NCBI GenBank assembly: GCA_003133005.1 | Contig: PKZI01000106.1 | Coordinates: forward strand, 1 to 8,841 | Source of the DNA: Acidimicrobiaceae bacterium | Lineage (GTDB): Bacteria > Actinomycetota > Acidimicrobiia > Acidimicrobiales > RAAP-2 | Reading direction: 5' to 3' | Length of the DNA: 8,841 nucleotides | Made by a program: the position numbers and the translations under genes | The notes under the pieces: generated by a model | The model's input: only the letters and a program-made list of their open reading frames with translations | Database searches by the model: none | Told to the model about the DNA's origin: nothing | In this document: piece by piece, positions 5,731 to 8,841 of the stretch | How positions within the stretch are numbered: the stretch's first letter is position 1 | Layout: every line of letters starts with the position of its first letter

Positions 5731-7274
5731 CTGACTTTAAACCTCTCGTTGCCGAAGATGCTCGCTCGACCGACAGCCCACTTCTTGACGTGCGTGGACT
5801 GACCAAGATTTTTGGTCCACTGCGCGCGAATGACGACGTTCACTTCACGGTACGAAGCGGCGAAGTGCACGCGCTCCTTGGTGAAAACGGAGCGGGCAAG
5901 AGCACACTCGTGAAGATGCTCTATGGGGTGTACCGTCCCGACGGCGGCACCATCGCCATCAATGGTGAAGTCAAGGACATCACGTCACCTCTCGTTGCCC
6001 GTGAACTCGGACTCGGTATGGTCTTTCAAGACCTTCGACTCATACCCGCACTCACCGTGTGGGAGAACGTCGCGCTGCACCTGAGTGATACCAAACAGAT
6101 TCTTCGACCCAAGGTCATCGAAAAAATGATCGTGGACGCCTCGGAGCGTTACGGACTCGCCGTTGACCCGAAGGCACGCGTCGCCGATCTTTCGATTGGC
6201 GAATGGCAACGGGTCGAATTACTAAAGGTCCTGCTCGCGGGAGCGAAAATTTTGATTTTGGACGAACCTACGAGCATTCTCACCCCTCAAGAGGTTGACG
6301 GACTGTTCAACATCGTCAGCACATTGCGCGACAGCGGTTCGGGAATCGTCATCATTACGCACAAGATGCGCGAGGTCCGAGAGATTGCCGACAGGGTCAC
6401 GGTCTTGCGAGCAGGAAGGGTCGTGGTCGGCGATATTGCACAGAGTTCAATCACCAACGACGACTTAGTAACCGCAATGGTTGGCGAAAGTGTCGCGCCC
6501 GTGCGCAACACGGGCGAGATTCCAATTGACGTCTCGGCCGCTCTGGAACTTCGAGGCGTTTCGTTCGCGGGGGTCACGTCGGGCTCGGGGCTTCGCGGCG
6601 TTGACCTCACGGTGTACCCGGGCGAAATTCTTGGCATTGCCGGCGTTGCGGGAAATGGCCAACGCGAACTTGCTGACGTGATGGTCGGTGTGGCGAATCC
6701 CGATAAGGGCGAGGTGATACTCGAAGGTGTCACTACGTCCGCCAATCCCAAAGCGTTTCGCGCCGGTGGCGTGGTCTCAGTGGCGGCGGATCCGCTTCGA
6801 GAGTTTGTCGTGCCGGGGCTTAGCGTTGGCGAGCACGCGGCTCTTTGGGAAGCGACGGGCCACAAGGGCAGACTTCGATTCGACACGAAAAAAGCCTCTC
6901 GGAAATTACGTGACGATAGCGACCGGGTGGGCCTCATGACCGCATCTCCGACACGACAACTCGCGCTCTTGTCAGGTGGGAACATTCAACGTGTCGTCCT
7001 CGCCTTGACGCTCGGTGGCGTATCGAAAGTTGTCGTCGTCTCGTATCCGACACGCGGTCTCGACGTTTTGACGACCGAAACGACACGAATGTTGCTGCTC
7101 CAAGCGCGCGACCGTGGATGTGCGGTCGTACTCATCTCTGAGGACCTCGATGAAATACTCGCGTTGTCCGACCGTATCGCGGTCCTCGCCCACGGCAGGG
7201 TGAGTGGCGTCGTACTCGCCCGAGAAGCTGACCGCCAATTGCTCGGACACTTAATGACCGCGGAGACCCAGTGA
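5724..7274 (+). CDS. Tandem ABC ATPase of a BMP-type nucleoside/sugar importer (YufO/NupA-like)
   Basis: This 516-residue cytoplasmic protein carries two ATP-binding cassettes and powers the two permeases encoded next. The first cassette has Walker [10 protein letters not shown] (53-61), a Q-loop at Gln102, a signature LSIGEWQRV (156-164), Walker [10 protein letters not shown] (176-184) and the switch His213. The second has an altered Walker A-like [10 protein letters not shown] (307-316), signature LSGGNIQRV (416-424), [12 protein letters not shown] (436-447) in place of a standard Walker B, and ISEDLDEIL (471-479) without the switch histidine. A degenerate second cassette is normal for the RbsA/YufO group. 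The [14 protein letters not shown] segment differs from the VHQHF motif I recall as usual for YufO proteins. The GTG at 5724 overlaps the regulator stop by 7 nt and has a weak purine-rich site (AAAGAGA, 5711-5717). Translational coupling to the regulator is likely. Confidence 0.92.
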   Translation: MVTDFKPLVAEDARSTDSPLLDVRGLTKIFGPLRANDDVHFTVRSGEVHALLGENGAGKSTLVKMLYGVYRPDGGTIAINGEVKDITSPLVARELGLGMVFQDLRLIPALTVWENVALHLSDTKQILRPKVIEKMIVDASERYGLAVDPKARVADLSIGEWQRVELLKVLLAGAKILILDEPTSILTPQEVDGLFNIVSTLRDSGSGIVIITHKMREVREIADRVTVLRAGRVVVGDIAQSSITNDDLVTAMVGESVAPVRNTGEIPIDVSAALELRGVSFAGVTSGSGLRGVDLTVYPGEILGIAGVAGNGQRELADVMVGVANPDKGEVILEGVTTSANPKAFRAGGVVSVAADPLREFVVPGLSVGEHAALWEATGHKGRLRFDTKKASRKLRDDSDRVGLMTASPTRQLALLSGGNIQRVVLALTLGGVSKVVVVSYPTRGLDVLTTETTRMLLLQARDRGCAVVLISEDLDEILALSDRIAVLAHGRVSGVVLAREADRQLLGHLMTAETQ

Positions 7275-8368
7275 GCGCCGCTGCACCAGAACTCTCCCAG
7301 AAGCCAACGATGACGGAACGTTTCAACGACCTAAAGAGAAAATTTGTCGAGACGCGAGGTTGGCGACGGCTCGCGATCGCGTTGGGCGTCTACGTGGTGT
7401 GTCTCGGACTTTTTGGCGCGCTCGTCGGCACCCAAAAAGTAAACCCCTGGGGTGTCTACGACTCGATCTATCACTCCGCACTTCTCAGTACGGGATCGAT
7501 TCCCGAAGTAATTTTGCGTGCGGTACCGATTGTGTTGGCCGCACTCGCGGTTTCAGTTCCCGCGCGCGCCGGACTCGTCAACGTAGGCGGCGAGGGGCAA
7601 CTCATTGTGGGCGCGGTCGCCGCGACCGGTGTAGGCGTGCAACTTGGCAACGGCGTCCCAGGTTTCGTGGGCTGGTTCTTGATGGCCGTCGCGGGAATGG
7701 CTGCGGGTGCGTTGTGGGGCGGCATTGCGGGTCTTCTACGCGTCGTCGCCAACGCGAACGAAGCAGTCACGACTTTGCTTCTGAACTTCATTGCCAACGA
7801 CGTCATGCTCTATCTGTTGTACCAACCTTGGAAGGATCCGACCGGTGGTGGCCAGCCCGAAAGTCGACCCTTAAGTTCGCACGAGATCCTGCCCAAACTC
7901 TTCGGGAGTTCGATAAATCTCGGGGTCATTATCGCCCTCGTGGCAGTCCTCGTTCTTTGGTATGTGTTGAAGCGAAGCGCCTGGGGCTTTGCGCTGCGTG
8001 TAGTCGGCGGTAATCCCGAGGCCGCACGTCGCGCGAGTTTGCCGGTGAAGCGTCTCATGATCTCTTCGATGGCGACCGGTGGCGCGCTGGCCGGACTTGG
8101 CGGGATGCTCTACCTCGCGGGCACGCAGTTGCAGCTCTTCCCCGGCGGCACCGCCACGTACGGTTACATCGCGTTCCTCGCCGCATTCCTTGGTCGCAAC
8201 GATCCGCTAAAGGTCACACTCGCTGCGCTTCTCTTTGCGGCGATTGCCATCAGTTCTCCCGGACTCCAGCTCAACTACGGGCTCGACGGCAACGTGGTGG
8301 ACGCGTTGTTGGCTCTGATCGTGCTTGCGCCGCTGGTTTTGTCATCACGAAGAAAGGGGGCGTTCTAG
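7271..8368 (+). CDS. ABC importer permease, YufP/NupB-like (BPD_transp_2 family)
   Basis: This 365-residue integral membrane subunit forms the translocation pore together with the next gene's product. A basic cytoplasmic N-terminus (about 1-33) is followed by hydrophobic segments near 34-53, 79-98, 108-124, 131-156, 164-185, 216-234, 263-285, 297-307, 315-328 and 341-358. Family hallmarks are [15 protein letters not shown] (101-115), [13 protein letters not shown] (163-175), and the cytoplasmic loop [19 protein letters not shown] (239-257) expected to contact the ATPase. The GTG start overlaps the ATPase stop as GTGA (4 nt) and has GGAG at 7262-7265, a 5-nt spacer. An ATG at 7310 is a less likely alternative. 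Its fold group also contains branched-chain amino-acid and ribose permeases, but pairing with this ATPase and the next permease points to a nucleoside or related substrate. Confidence 0.92.
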   Translation: MSAAAPELSQKPTMTERFNDLKRKFVETRGWRRLAIALGVYVVCLGLFGALVGTQKVNPWGVYDSIYHSALLSTGSIPEVILRAVPIVLAALAVSVPARAGLVNVGGEGQLIVGAVAATGVGVQLGNGVPGFVGWFLMAVAGMAAGALWGGIAGLLRVVANANEAVTTLLLNFIANDVMLYLLYQPWKDPTGGGQPESRPLSSHEILPKLFGSSINLGVIIALVAVLVLWYVLKRSAWGFALRVVGGNPEAARRASLPVKRLMISSMATGGALAGLGGMLYLAGTQLQLFPGGTATYGYIAFLAAFLGRNDPLKVTLAALLFAAIAISSPGLQLNYGLDGNVVDALLALIVLAPLVLSSRRKGAF

Positions 8369-8841
8369 TGAACGGCTTTGAGCAAGCCCTCACCACCGGC
8401 ATCGAGGGTGGGACGATCATTCTTTATCCCGCGCTCGGAGAGTTGATTGGCGAGCGTGCCGGCATTGTCAATCTCGGTACCGAGGGCTGCATGTTGAGCG
8501 GGGCGCTCGCCGCCATTGTCGTGGGTTCGATTACGGGTTCGGCGTGGTTGGGCGTGCTCGCCGGGTTTGGCGCAGGCGCGGTCGTCGGACTCGCCCACGC
8601 GTGGCTCGTGGTGAAACAAAAGGCCAACCAACTCGCTTCAGGTCTCGTCCTTTGGTTTCTCGCCCTGGGCCTCACGTCAGTTCTCGGTGCGAATTACGTC
8701 AGTGCCATCGTGAACCCGTTGCCCGTCATAAAGGTGACCGGCCTCGGTTCGATTCCGTGGATTGGACCGATTTTCTTTGATCACGATCCGCTCGTCTATG
8801 TAAGTTACGTATTGGTCGCGGTAGTGACGTGGGCTCTTTTC
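8368..8841 (+). CDS. Second ABC importer permease, YufQ/NupC-like, cut by the window edge
   Basis: The frame stays open to the last base, giving the first 158 residues of a protein whose relatives are usually about 300 residues long. It starts with GTG at 8368, sharing one base with the TAG stop of the preceding permease, after AAAGGGGG at 8353-8360 with a 7-nt spacer. The family motif GERAGIVNLGTEG (28-40) and the segment KANQLASGLVLWFLALGLTS (85-104) match the smaller permease of BMP-type importers. Hydrophobic segments near 12-26, 42-54, 58-83, 90-107 and 143-158 fit a membrane protein. It would pair with the larger permease as a heterodimer. The missing substrate-binding lipoprotein could follow it beyond the window. 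Confidence 0.9.
   Translation, partial: MNGFEQALTTGIEGGTIILYPALGELIGERAGIVNLGTEGCMLSGALAAIVVGSITGSAWLGVLAGFGAGAVVGLAHAWLVVKQKANQLASGLVLWFLALGLTSVLGANYVSAIVNPLPVIKVTGLGSIPWIGPIFFDHDPLVYVSYVLVAVVTWALF

Overview
The window looks like chromosomal DNA from a moderately high-G+C bacterium (high fifties percent by eye). An actinobacterium, possibly of the Acidimicrobiia type, fits best. The clues are GTG and TTG starts, at least two starts with no Shine-Dalgarno and a -10-like box 6-7 nt upstream (leaderless style), and actinobacterial-looking proteins. The taxonomic call is an inference, since no marker gene is present. There are no tRNA or rRNA genes, insertion sequences, phage genes or CRISPR arrays.

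Layout. Positions 1-467 hold no recognisable gene. They are followed by a secreted alpha/beta hydrolase (483-1652, +). Converging on it is a sugar-phosphate SIS-domain enzyme of the GlmS-C / NagB-II type (1749-2783, -). A roughly 250-bp divergent spacer then leads to a class I SAM-dependent methyltransferase (3031-3768, +). That gene converges on a dihydroflavonol-reductase-like SDR (3812-4855, -). These four genes look like independent single-gene units of general metabolism.

The right-hand part is an operon on the + strand: a GntR/FCD-family regulator (5011-5730), a tandem ABC ATPase (5724-7274), an inner-membrane permease (7271-8368), and a second permease that runs off the window (8368-8841). 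Adjacent genes overlap by 7, 4 and 1 nt, so they are almost certainly co-transcribed and translationally coupled. The set matches the BmpA/YufO-YufP-YufQ (NupABC-like) importers for nucleosides and related compounds. The substrate-binding lipoprotein is not in the window and may lie just downstream.

The most interesting signal outside the genes is at the front of this operon. A perfect 16-bp palindrome with a GTA|TAC centre lies within codons 8-13 of the regulator gene. A second dyad (ATGCA-N4-TGCAT) lies just upstream of a likely -10 box, and the regulator's ATG appears to be the transcript's first base. This suggests an autoregulated, leaderless importer operon whose operator lies inside the coding sequence. 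I did not find a clearly new type of system. The gene families are known, and the novelty lies in regulation and unknown substrates.
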